Shown: piece by piece, positions 24,817 to 32,861 of the stretch
Layout of the letters: each line of letters opens with the position of its first letter
Numbering within the stretch: position 1 is the stretch's first letter
NCBI RefSeq assembly: GCF_026344005.1
Contig: NZ_JAPKNH010000002.1
Span: 372,001 to 436,000 of the forward strand
Direction: 5' to 3'
Source: Kaistia terrae
Lineage (GTDB): Bacteria > Pseudomonadota > Alphaproteobacteria > Rhizobiales > Kaistiaceae
DNA: 64,000 bases
The notes under the pieces: generated by a model
The model's input: only the letters and a program-made list of their open reading frames with translations
Databases searched by the model: none
What the model was told of the DNA's origin: nothing
Translations under genes and position numbers: made by a program

Positions 24817-25798
24817 CGCGCACCGAGAGCCCGTCGGCCCGGGCCGCGAAGCTCAGGCTCATGCGGTGCTGCAGCACCGGTTCGGCCAAGGCCATCACAT
24901 CGTCGATAGATGGCGCATAGCGGCCATCGATCAGGGCGCGGGCGCGGACGGCGAGCATCAGCGCCTGGCTCGCGCGCGGACCGGGGCCCCAGGCGATGAC
25001 GCCGGCAAGCTTGGGGTCGTTGATCTCGTTCGGCCGGGCGGAGCGAACGAGATTGAGGATCGCTTCGACGACGCTTTCGCCGATCGGCAGGCGGCGGACC
25101 AACTGCTGGATCGCCTTCAGCGACTGCGCGTCAGTCACTTTCTCGGCGACCGCGTCGGCAGCGCCGGTGGTCTCGAACAGCATCCGGCGCTCCGCCTCGC
25201 GGTCGGGATACAGCACGTCGATCTGAAGCAGGAAGCGGTCGAGCTGCGCCTCAGGCAGGGGATAGGTTCCCTCCTGCTCGAGCGGGTTTTGCGTCGCCAA
25301 CACATGGAAGGGGCTCGGCAAATCGTAGCGCTGACCGGCAACGGTGACGTGATATTCCTGCATGGCCTGCAGCAGCGCGGATTGCGTGCGCGGGCTGGCG
25401 CGGTTGATCTCGTCCGCCATCAGCAGCTGGCCGAAGATGGGGCCCTTGAGGAAGCGGAAGGAGCGACGCCCGGTATCGTCCTGGTCCATCACTTCGGAGC
25501 CGAGGATGTCGGAGGGCATCAGGTCCGGTGTGAACTGCACGCGGCGCTCGTCGAGGCCGAGCACGATGCCGAGCGTTTCGACCAGCTTGGTCTTGGCGAG
25601 GCCAGGCACGCCCACCAGCAGTCCGTGGCCGCCGGCCAGCAGCGTCACCAGCACCCGTTCGATCACGGTCTCCTGGCCATAGATCACCTTGCCGATGGCG
25701 TCTCGCGCCACCTTGATCGTGGCGACGGCGGCGTCGGCCTCGGCAATCGTGCGGCCCGGATTGATGTCGGCGATGGAGGTCTGATTGAACGCGCTCAT
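24782..25798 (-). CDS. moxR: MoxR-family AAA+ ATPase
   Basis: 338 aa. Walker A GVPGLAKT (63-70), Walker B with LLMADEINRASPRTQSALL, and sensor 1 in VLATQNPLEQEGTYPLPEAQ, which is the MoxR hallmark. Acts as a cytosolic chaperone-like ATPase that activates partner complexes. First gene of the operon MoxR, DUF58, DUF4159 and VWA-like. Divergent from the DUF1285 gene with a 131-bp gap that should hold both promoters. No truncation. Confidence 0.92.
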   Translation of the reverse strand: MSAFNQTSIADINPGRTIAEADAAVATIKVARDAIGKVIYGQETVIERVLVTLLAGGHGLLVGVPGLAKTKLVETLGIVLGLDERRVQFTPDLMPSDILGSEVMDQDDTGRRSFRFLKGPIFGQLLMADEINRASPRTQSALLQAMQEYHVTVAGQRYDLPSPFHVLATQNPLEQEGTYPLPEAQLDRFLLQIDVLYPDREAERRMLFETTGAADAVAEKVTDAQSLKAIQQLVRRLPIGESVVEAILNLVRSARPNEINDPKLAGVIAWGPGPRASQALMLAVRARALIDGRYAPSIDDVMALAEPVLQHRMSLSFAARADGLSVRDVIGTLKSRIG

Positions 25799-25929
25799 AT
25801 CGGCCCATATAGTTTCGGTTGCGGTCGCGACGAGATCGGGTGACTCGATCCGCGTACAATCTTTGCACGACCGGCACGGTTGCGTCAGCCAATGGCTGCG
25901 CGACCCTGCGCGGAAGGATGATACTTAGC

Positions 25930-26538
25930 ATGTCAGTGACAAAGCAGGGCGAAACCAAGGCCGAGGACGTTTTGGCCGGGGGGGCGGCTCTCACGGGGTT
26001 GATCGAACGGGCCGGCAAGCTGCGCGGTCCGGCGCCCGTTCATCTCTGGAATCCAACCCATTGCGGCGTGATCGATATCCGCATCGATCATCAGGGTGTC
26101 TGGCACCATGAGGGGCGTCCAATCCTGCGCGAGGCGCTGGTGGCGCTGTTTTCCACCGTTCTGCGCCGGGAGGCCGATGGCAGCTATGTGCTCGTCACGC
26201 CTGCGGAAAAACTGACGATTACGGTCGAAGACGTCCCTTTCATCGCCGTAGAAATGGCCATGGAGGGGGAAAGCGACGCGCAGAGGCTGGTATTGCGCAC
26301 CAATGTTGGGGACGTGGTCACGGTCGATGCGGAACACCCTCTGCGCGTGGCGACGGGATCCGACGATGGTGGGCTGATGCCCTATGTCCGCGTTCGCGGC
26401 GGCCTGGAGGCCCGGCTGGCGCGTCCGCTGGTGCACGAACTGGCCGCCTATTTCATAGAGCGCGGCGATGAAATCGGTGTGCTCTCCTCCGGTCACTTCT
26501 TCGGCATCGGGGCTCGAAACGAGACGGTGACGTCGTGA
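25930..26538 (+). CDS. DUF1285 family protein
   Basis: 202 aa soluble protein. Family segments seen: VHLWNPTHCGVIDIRI, RPILREALVALFSTVLRREADGSY-type middle and LARPLVHELAAYF. Start at 25930 chosen over an ATG 12 bp earlier because GGAAGG at about 25911 has no room for the earlier one. Its stop overlaps the GTG of the Nudix gene by four bases. It heads a four-gene set (DUF1285, CoA-type Nudix, DUF6111, cca) known to be kept together in alphaproteobacteria; its function is not known. Confidence 0.85.
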   Translation: MSVTKQGETKAEDVLAGGAALTGLIERAGKLRGPAPVHLWNPTHCGVIDIRIDHQGVWHHEGRPILREALVALFSTVLRREADGSYVLVTPAEKLTITVEDVPFIAVEMAMEGESDAQRLVLRTNVGDVVTVDAEHPLRVATGSDDGGLMPYVRVRGGLEARLARPLVHELAAYFIERGDEIGVLSSGHFFGIGARNETVTS

Positions 26539-27173
26539 CGCGGCAGGATTTCGAGGATCCGTTCCGGCCGGATCATTTTTTCGACAGGGCGCGGAAGTTG
26601 CTGCTCCCCCTGGAAACACCGCTGGCCGCGAGGCCAAACGAGTCGGTCATCAATCCTGAGTTCATTCCGCCCAGAGGGTTCATTTCGCGCGATGCGGCGG
26701 TGCTGATTCCGATCGTCGAGCGCAGCACGGCGACCGTGCTGCTGACGCGGCGGACGCTTCAGTTGCGCAAGCATGCGGGCCAGATCGCGTTTCCCGGCGG
26801 CAAGATCGACCCGACCGATGCCGATGCGACGGCCGCCGCTCTGCGCGAGGCGCAGGAGGAAATCGGACTCGATCCGGCGATGGTCGAGCCGATCGGCGGA
26901 CTCGACCCTTATATCGCCGGCACCGGCTACCGGATTACCGCCATTGTGGCTCGCGTGGCGCCCGATCATCACCTCGTGCTCAACCCGGCCGAGGTTGACG
27001 CGACCTTCGAAGTGCCGCTCTCTTTCCTTATGACACCGGAAAATCACCAGACAATCAGTCGCGATTTTGATGGCGTCCGGTATTCGCTCTACGAAATGCC
27101 GTATGATCAACACCATATCTGGGGCGTAACCGCCGGAATTATCCGCGGCCTTTATGAGAGACTCTTTCGATAG
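26535..27173 (+). CDS. CoA diphosphatase-type Nudix hydrolase
   Basis: 212 aa. The segment LLTRRTLQLRKHAGQIAFPG is the motif that precedes the Nudix box in CoA diphosphatases, followed by GGKIDPTDADATAAALREAQ and EEIGL. Predicted to cleave CoA or related pyrophosphates. GTG start overlaps the DUF1285 stop (GTGA). The next gene begins one base after the stop, so this is a tightly coupled operon. Substrate assignment is by motif only. Confidence 0.88.
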   Translation: MTRQDFEDPFRPDHFFDRARKLLLPLETPLAARPNESVINPEFIPPRGFISRDAAVLIPIVERSTATVLLTRRTLQLRKHAGQIAFPGGKIDPTDADATAAALREAQEEIGLDPAMVEPIGGLDPYIAGTGYRITAIVARVAPDHHLVLNPAEVDATFEVPLSFLMTPENHQTISRDFDGVRYSLYEMPYDQHHIWGVTAGIIRGLYERLFR

Positions 27174-27437
27174 ATGCTGAGATTTCTCGCGATCACCCTG
27201 TTCTGCTTCCTGGCCCCGTTCATGGTCTATGCCGGCTGGCGCCAGCTAGCCCCCGGTTTGACGCTTAATCGGACCGACTGGTCGTACACTGTGTTGTCCC
27301 GGTTGGCGGGCATTGGCATCGTCATCACGCTGATCGCGGTGCTGGGTCTGGTGCATTTCTCGGGCGGTGAGGTCGGAACGACCTATCACCCGGCAGAATT
27401 CCGGGACGGCAAGCTCGTCCCAGGCGGATTCAATTGA
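27174..27437 (+). CDS. DUF6111 family small membrane protein
   Basis: 87 aa with two membrane helices (residues 3-21 and about 44-64). Segments such as FMVYAGWRQLAPG and a C-terminal TYHPAEFRDGKLVPGGF match the DUF6111 family, which is limited to alphaproteobacteria and travels with cca. Stop overlaps the TTG start of cca (TTGA). Function unknown. Confidence 0.85.
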   Translation: MLRFLAITLFCFLAPFMVYAGWRQLAPGLTLNRTDWSYTVLSRLAGIGIVITLIAVLGLVHFSGGEVGTTYHPAEFRDGKLVPGGFN

Positions 27438-28681
27438 GCCGAACCGATTTCCGGGATGCGGCGTTTCTTTCCGATCCGCTGGTCCGCCAGGTGCTCACCT
27501 TGCTGTCCACGGAAGGCGAGGAGGCGCGGGTCGTCGGCGGCGCGGTGCGCAACACGCTGATGGGATTGCCGGTCGCCGATGTCGACATCGCCACGACGGC
27601 CCTGCCGCAGACCGTGACGGAACGGGCCGAAGCGGCCGGGCTGAAGGTGGCGCCTACCGGCGTCGATCATGGCACGGTGACGGTCATCGGCCATCACCAT
27701 GTCGTCGAGGTGACGACACTCCGCCAGGACATCGAGACGGATGGCCGCCGCGCCGTCGTGCGCTTCGGCCGCGATTGGCTGGCTGATGCCGAGCGGCGCG
27801 ATTTCACCATCAATGCCCTGTCCGTCGATCTGGATGGGCGCCTGTATGATCTCGTTGGCGGGCTTGCCGATATGTCGGCGCGACGGGTCCGGTTTATCGG
27901 CTCGGCCGATCGACGGATCGCCGAGGATCGGTTGCGGGTACTGCGTTTCTTCCGTTTCCATGCTGCCTATGGCGCCGGTGCACCCGATCCTGAGGGGCTC
28001 TCGGCCGCCATCCGCGCCCGGCATGATCTGGCCGAGCTCTCGGCCGAGCGGATCGGCCAGGAAATGCGCCGTCTCGTCATAGCCGAAGGCGCGGTTCCGA
28101 CCATCACCCTCATGCAGGAGAGCGGTATCCTGCCGCTGATCGCTGCCAGCGTCGGCGATCTCGTCGCCATTGCCCGCCTGCCGGAATTTGAAGGCGGTGA
28201 GCCGCCGGTGGCGGCCTTGCGTTTCGCTGTCCTTTTCGGCCGCGTGCAGGAAGATGTCGATCGGATCGCCACCCGCTTCCGCCTGTCCAATGCCGAGCGA
28301 AACCGCATGCGGGCAGCGCTCGCGGCAGGTCTGGATGCGGCGGCGACATCGTCGCCCGCCGACGATCATCTGGCGCTTTACCGGATCGGGCAGGGCGCTT
28401 TTCTTGACGGCCTGACGCTGGCCGGCGCCAAAGGGCTGCTATCGGCCGAGGACGTTGGCGCGCGCGCCGCCTCGGCGCAGGCTTGGGCGATCCCGGTGTT
28501 TCCGCTTTCCGGTCGCGATGTCGTCGAGCTTGGCGTCGATCGCGGTCCGCTTGTCGGCCTGCTGCTCAAGCACATGGAGCGCGGCTGGATCGACGAGGAT
28601 TTCCGCGCCGATGCGGCGGAACTGCGGGAACGATTGCGAGCATTCCTGGCGAGCTACCAGCAACAGCAACAGCAGCAATAA
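27434..28681 (+). CDS. cca: CCA tRNA nucleotidyltransferase
   Basis: 415 aa class II enzyme that adds or repairs the 3'-CCA end of tRNA. The head domain is visible as RVVGGAVRNTLMGLPVADVD and the metal pair DVDIA; next ADAERRDFTINALSVD and RRVRFIGSADRRIAEDRLRV. The start is TTG at 27434, overlapping the DUF6111 stop, since no ATG is available in the right place. The C-terminus ends in seven glutamines, just before a terminator; this tail is not part of the enzyme family core. Confidence 0.92.
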   Translation: MSRTDFRDAAFLSDPLVRQVLTLLSTEGEEARVVGGAVRNTLMGLPVADVDIATTALPQTVTERAEAAGLKVAPTGVDHGTVTVIGHHHVVEVTTLRQDIETDGRRAVVRFGRDWLADAERRDFTINALSVDLDGRLYDLVGGLADMSARRVRFIGSADRRIAEDRLRVLRFFRFHAAYGAGAPDPEGLSAAIRARHDLAELSAERIGQEMRRLVIAEGAVPTITLMQESGILPLIAASVGDLVAIARLPEFEGGEPPVAALRFAVLFGRVQEDVDRIATRFRLSNAERNRMRAALAAGLDAAATSSPADDHLALYRIGQGAFLDGLTLAGAKGLLSAEDVGARAASAQAWAIPVFPLSGRDVVELGVDRGPLVGLLLKHMERGWIDEDFRADAAELRERLRAFLASYQQQQQQQ

Positions 28682-28706
28682 AAAAGGGCCCCGACGGGGC
28701 CCTTTT
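28682..28706. terminator. Bidirectional terminator between cca and petC
   Basis: AAAAGGGCCCC, loop GAC, GGGGCCCTTTT. It begins right at the cca stop codon and works for both converging operons. Confidence 0.92.
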
Positions 28707-28732
28707 CAATTTGGTGTTCGGTCGACGTGCGC

Positions 28733-29623
28733 TTAGTGCGCGACGTTGGCCCAGATCTTCCGCTTGGCGAGATAGAGCAGGCCAGCGAAAACGATCAGGA
28801 AGATGATCACCTGGAAGCCGATGCGCTTGCGCGCGTCGAGGTGCGGCTCGGCCGTCCACATCAGGAAGGCCGAGACGTCGCGCGAGTACTGGTCGACAGT
28901 CTCGGGCGTGCCATCGGTATAGGTCACCTGGCCATCGCTGAGCGGCGGCGCCATGGCGATGGCTGAACCGCTGCCGAAGCCGACATTGTAGTGCAGGCCG
29001 GTGCCGATCTTCACGCCTTCCGGCGGTTCCTTGTAGCCGGTCAGCAGGCCATGAATATAGTCCGGGCCGCCTTCCTGGTACTGGGTGAAGATATCCAGGA
29101 CGAACCAGGGGAAGCCACGCTCGACGGCGCGGGCCTTGCCCATCAGCGACAGGTCCGGCGGCGCCTTGCCATTGTTGGAGGCAGCGGCGGCTTCCGGATT
29201 GGGGAAAGGCGCCGGGAAACGATCCGACGGGCGGGCGGCGCGCTCGAACATGTCACCGACGTCGTTCGGGCCGTCCTGCACCTGGAAGGTCTCGGCAAGA
29301 GCCTTGACCTGAGCCTCGGAGAAGTGCGGTCCGCCCGGCTGGCCGAGATTGCGGAAGCTGACCAGGTTCATGGAATGGCAGCTTGCGCAAACTTCCTTGT
29401 AGATCTGATAGCCGCGCTGAAGCTGCGCCGTATCGAACCTGCCGAAGACGCCGGCGAAGCTCCAGGGCTCCTGCGGCGGCTTCACGATCGGATAGTGCGG
29501 GGTCGCGGCGTGCGCTTCCCCTTCGGCGGCGCTTGCCGGTCCGGCCACCAGCGTCGCGGAAGCGACGCCGAGGGCGATGACCAGACCAAACCGCGCGATT
29601 TTCTCGGAAAGGGACTTCATCAT
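28733..29623 (-). CDS. petC: Cytochrome c1 of the bc1 complex
   Basis: 296 aa. Signal peptide to about GPASA(33); haem-binding CASCH at residues 79-83, the axial ligand segment AMAPPLSDG near residue 215, and one C-terminal anchor helix (FQVIIFLIVFAGLLYLAKR). Electron carrier between the Rieske protein and soluble cytochrome c. Two tandem ATGs (29623 and 29620). Third gene of petABC; 25 bp after petB. Confidence 0.93.
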   Translation of the reverse strand: MMKSLSEKIARFGLVIALGVASATLVAGPASAAEGEAHAATPHYPIVKPPQEPWSFAGVFGRFDTAQLQRGYQIYKEVCASCHSMNLVSFRNLGQPGGPHFSEAQVKALAETFQVQDGPNDVGDMFERAARPSDRFPAPFPNPEAAAASNNGKAPPDLSLMGKARAVERGFPWFVLDIFTQYQEGGPDYIHGLLTGYKEPPEGVKIGTGLHYNVGFGSGSAIAMAPPLSDGQVTYTDGTPETVDQYSRDVSAFLMWTAEPHLDARKRIGFQVIIFLIVFAGLLYLAKRKIWANVAH

Positions 29624-29648
29624 GATCAATCCGTGATCCTCTCGCGGC

Positions 29649-30917
29649 TTACTTGGTCTGCGGCGCGGCAGGCGCACCGACGGTGACGTTGGCCGCCCCC
29701 TTGCCAAGCACCGATTCGGTGATCGAGGCGGGGAGGGGCTTCGGCTTCTCGAACAGGCCGAGCAGCGGCAGGATCACCAGGAAGTGGGCGAAGTAGTAGA
29801 TCGTCAGGATGCGCGAGGCGATGACGTATCCACCTTCGGCCGGACGCGAGCCGAGATAGCCAAGACCGATCGACACGATCACCAGGATCCAGAAGAACTG
29901 GCGATAGAGCGGACGGAAATTGGCCGAACGGACCTTCGAGGTGTCGAGCCAGGGCACGACGAACAGCACCGCGATGGCGCCGAACATGGCGATGACGCCG
30001 CCGAGCTTGTCGGGAACCGAACGCAGGATCGCGTAGAAGGGCAGGAAGTACCATTCCGGAACGATATGCGCAGGCGTCACGAGCGGGTTAGCCGGGGTGT
30101 AGTTGTCGGCATGACCCATGAAGTTCGGCAGGTAGAACACGAACCACATGTAGACGATCAGGAAGACCACCAGGCCGAACGCATCCTTGACGGTGAAGTA
30201 GGGATGGAAGGGCAGGGTGTCCTGGCTCGACTTGACGGAGACGCCGGTCGGGTTGTTCGAGCCGGGGATGTGCAGGGCCCAGATATGCAGGCCAACGACG
30301 CCGACGATCATGAACGGCAGCAGGTAGTGCAGCGAGAAGAAGCGGTTCAGCGTCGGGTTGTCGACGGCGAAGCCTCCCCAGAGCCAGGTCACGATCGTCT
30401 CGCCGACGATCGGAATCGCCGAGAAGAGGTTGGTGATCACGGTGGCGCCCCAGAAGGACATCTGTCCCCAGGGAAGCACGTAGCCCATGAAGCCGGTGGC
30501 CATCATCAGCAGGAAGATGATCATGCCGAGGATCCACAGCACCTCGCGCGGCGCCTTGTAGGAACCGTAGTAGAGGCCGCGGAAGATATGGACGTAGACG
30601 GCGACGAAGAACATCGATGCGCCGTTGGCGTGCAGGTAGCGCAGCAGCCAGCCATAGTTCACGTCGCGCATGATGCCTTCAACGGAGGTGAAGGCGAGCG
30701 AGGTGTGGGGCGTGTAGTGCATCACGAGCACGACGCCGGTGATGATCTGCGCAACCAGCATGAAGGCGAGGATGCCGCCGAAGGTCCACCAGTAGTTCAG
30801 GTTCCGCGGATTGGGGAACACGACGAACGACGAATGGATGAGCCCGCCGATGGGCAGACGTGCCTCGAACCACTTCAGGAAAGCGTTCTGCGGCTGATAG
30901 GTCGATGGTCCGGACAT
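29649..30917 (-). CDS. petB: Cytochrome b of the bc1 complex
   Basis: 422 aa, eight-helix membrane protein. The N-terminus holds [12 protein letters not shown]; the haem histidine region and Qo-site segment [19 protein letters not shown] are seen, the latter being the PEWY motif. Catalyses quinol oxidation in the Q cycle. 19 bp after petA and 25 bp before petC. Complete. Confidence 0.95.
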   Translation of the reverse strand: MSGPSTYQPQNAFLKWFEARLPIGGLIHSSFVVFPNPRNLNYWWTFGGILAFMLVAQIITGVVLVMHYTPHTSLAFTSVEGIMRDVNYGWLLRYLHANGASMFFVAVYVHIFRGLYYGSYKAPREVLWILGMIIFLLMMATGFMGYVLPWGQMSFWGATVITNLFSAIPIVGETIVTWLWGGFAVDNPTLNRFFSLHYLLPFMIVGVVGLHIWALHIPGSNNPTGVSVKSSQDTLPFHPYFTVKDAFGLVVFLIVYMWFVFYLPNFMGHADNYTPANPLVTPAHIVPEWYFLPFYAILRSVPDKLGGVIAMFGAIAVLFVVPWLDTSKVRSANFRPLYRQFFWILVIVSIGLGYLGSRPAEGGYVIASRILTIYYFAHFLVILPLLGLFEKPKPLPASITESVLGKGAANVTVGAPAAPQTK

Positions 30918-30936
30918 GATCTCAAATTTCTCCCGG

Positions 30937-31497
30937 TCAGCCGATCTTGATCTTGGTGTCGCTCACGAAGGAATAGACCGGAACGGCCATGTTCTCCGGA
31001 GCCGGACCACCGCGGATGCGGCCGGCCGTGTCGTAGTGCGAACCATGGCATGGGCAGAACCAGCCGCCGAACTCGCCCTGCTGGCCAAGGGGAATGCAGC
31101 CCAGATGGGTGCAGACATTGACCATCACGAACCAGTTTTCCTTGCCGGGAGCGGCGCGGTTTGCGTCGGTCGCGGGGGCATCGAGCTGCAGGTTGGCGTT
31201 GCGGGCGACCGGATCCTTGAGATCGGTCAGGGCAACGCTCTTTGCCTCGTCGATTTCCTTCTGGGTGCGATTGCGCACCACGACCGGCTTGCCGCGCCAC
31301 TTGACGGTCAGCGTGTCGCCGGGTTGCAGCGCGGAAATGTCGACTTCCGTGGAAGCCAGAGCAAGCGCCGATGCGTCGGGATTCATCTGATTGATGAAGG
31401 GCCAGACGGCGGCTGCGACACCAACGGCGCCCACTGCGCCAGTCGCAATATAAAGAAAGTCGCGGCGGGTCGGTACTGCCGTAGCGGTTTCAGCCAA
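30937..31497 (-). CDS. petA: Rieske iron-sulfur subunit of the bc1 complex
   Basis: 186 aa. N-terminal Tat-like [17 protein letters not shown] is a retained anchor. The [2Fe-2S] cluster boxes CTHLGC and CPCHGSHYD are intact. Start is TTG at 31497, with GAGAGGG before it and no in-frame ATG; this gives [14 protein letters not shown], the normal alphaproteobacterial beginning. Heads the petABC operon. The 213 bp upstream hold no gene. Confidence 0.95.
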   Translation of the reverse strand: MAETATAVPTRRDFLYIATGAVGAVGVAAAVWPFINQMNPDASALALASTEVDISALQPGDTLTVKWRGKPVVVRNRTQKEIDEAKSVALTDLKDPVARNANLQLDAPATDANRAAPGKENWFVMVNVCTHLGCIPLGQQGEFGGWFCPCHGSHYDTAGRIRGGPAPENMAVPVYSFVSDTKIKIG

Positions 31498-31710
31498 GAT
31501 GATGCCCTCTCAGTCCTCGGTAGCGGGAGCTGCCGTCGTCATCGACCATTTGCATCGCGCATCAAAACGATGCTCAAGGCAGCCGGCCGAAAATAGATGG
31601 GAAAACCGCCATGGTCCCCATCTCTCAGATTAGAAGCTGTTTAGCCACCGACCGCGAGGAATGTCCAGAGAGCGCTCGCGGTATGCGCACATTGTCGCGG
31701 GATGGACGCG

Positions 31711-32262
31711 TCAGTTGCGACCGCCGGGACGGGCAATCGACGAGAACCGGCCCAGCAGACGCGCAAAATCCTCAAGGTCTCGCTCCGACCAGTCGTGGAA
31801 GTGTTCCAAAAGCAGCACATGCTTGTAATTCCGCGTGCCGGTCACAAGAGACGCCCCCAGTTCGGTGAGCTTCAGGGCGCTGCGGCGCGCATCGTCGGGC
31901 GCAGCGACCTTTGCGACCAGGCCGGCCGATACCGCCTCGCGCACGAGACGACTCGCCTGGGATGGATCGACACCCATCTCCTGCGCCACGAGGCCGATCG
32001 AGACGGCGTCCGGCGCCTCGGCGCCATTCCCGGCAATCGCGTGCAGGACTTCGACGAGGCCGGGATCGATATCGACACCGAGATCCGACAGCACCCGCCG
32101 ACCGAGCGATTGCCGCGCCATGCTGCGGCGGATGCGGCCAAGGGCAGAATCGATCCGCTCGATGTCGCCGGCGCGGGCGGGCTCGCGCTCGAGGCGCTCG
32201 AGCGACTCAGCTGCCACGCGGTCGATGCGTCGTCGGGGTTCGTCGTCGGGTGTGTTCGTCAT
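31711..32262 (-). CDS. MarR-family regulator
   Basis: 183 aa winged-helix protein. DNA-binding part: VSIGLVAQEMGVDPSQASRL, then VREAVSAGLVAKVAAPDDARRSALKLTELG with the wing arginine pair. The N-terminal 50 residues are highly charged. Divergent from the monooxygenase gene, with a perfect palindrome midway between the two starts; this is the natural operator. Expected to repress both genes and respond to a small ligand or oxidant. Confidence 0.88.
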   Translation of the reverse strand: MTNTPDDEPRRRIDRVAAESLERLEREPARAGDIERIDSALGRIRRSMARQSLGRRVLSDLGVDIDPGLVEVLHAIAGNGAEAPDAVSIGLVAQEMGVDPSQASRLVREAVSAGLVAKVAAPDDARRSALKLTELGASLVTGTRNYKHVLLLEHFHDWSERDLEDFARLLGRFSSIARPGGRN

Positions 32263-32332
32263 GGCATCAATCTAGCATTGGCTCAGGGGGCCGGTGCAAA
32301 GCCAATTCCGGGTCGCCGGAATGTCCTCTTGT

Positions 32333-32359
32333 ATTATATGCATGAGTCATGCATATAAT
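32333..32359. promoter_or_regulatory. Perfect 27-bp palindromic operator between marR and the monooxygenase gene
   Basis: ATTATATGCATGA, centre G, TCATGCATATAAT: 13-bp perfect arms. It sits 73 bp from the regulator start and 65 bp from the monooxygenase start, and is AT-rich in a GC-rich region. Typical for a MarR dimer. Confidence 0.8.
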
Positions 32360-32424
32360 TACACGGGATCATTGCAATGGCTTTTCGGCCATCTCGCCCA
32401 GCGATCCGTGAACAGGAGACTGTC

Positions 32425-32805
32425 ATGACCGAGGCATCCGCCTTCCACGACTCCGTCCCGCGCGTCCGAGGTGTCTCGACGCCATCCAGCCCGCTTTACC
32501 GGGTCGACAGGTTCATCGTCCCGGCCAACGGCCGCGACGAGTTTCTCGCCCGCGTCCACGACACCCACGCTGTATTGCGGCAGCAGGACGGCTTTCTGCA
32601 GGACATGATCCTTGAGCAGCAATCGGGGCCGGGCGCGTTCAATATTGTAACCGTGGTCGAATGGGCGAACGCGGAGGTTGTTGGTCGGGTCAGCGAGGCC
32701 GTTGCGAAGCGCCATGCCGAGATCGGTTTCGACCGGCACGAGATGATCGCGCGCCTCGGCATCACCGCCGATATCGCCAGCTACGCCCGCGTTCCGGCTA
32801 TCTGA
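32425..32805 (+). CDS. Antibiotic biosynthesis monooxygenase (ABM) domain protein
   Basis: 126 aa. Residues 30-110 form an ABM-type ferredoxin-like fold: YRVDRFIVPANGRDEFLARV, DGFLQDMILEQ and FNIVTVVEWANAE. Such small dimers act on quinone-like or aromatic substrates or as stress proteins. Start at 32425 has GGAG seven bases upstream; an ATG at 32377 adds 16 residues without support. Controlled, by inference, by the divergent MarR. Confidence 0.8.
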   Translation: MTEASAFHDSVPRVRGVSTPSSPLYRVDRFIVPANGRDEFLARVHDTHAVLRQQDGFLQDMILEQQSGPGAFNIVTVVEWANAEVVGRVSEAVAKRHAEIGFDRHEMIARLGITADIASYARVPAI

Positions 32806-32824
32806 CGGCCGTTGGCCACGCACG

Positions 32825-32855
32825 ACCGGGGAGGGCGATTGTCGCCCACCCCGGT
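32825..32855. terminator. Strong hairpin between converging monooxygenase and ABC exporter genes
   Basis: ACCGGGG-A-GGGCGA, loop TTG, TCGCCC-A-CCCCGGT: 13 pairs with one A/A mismatch. No long T run on either side, so termination may be partial. Confidence 0.55.
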
Positions 32856-32861
32856 GCCGTT

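Noticed and set aside
28658-28678. Possible CAG microsatellite as a mobile or phase-variable element.
   Set aside because: Only seven in-frame Gln codons, mixed CAG and CAA; recorded as an odd tail only.
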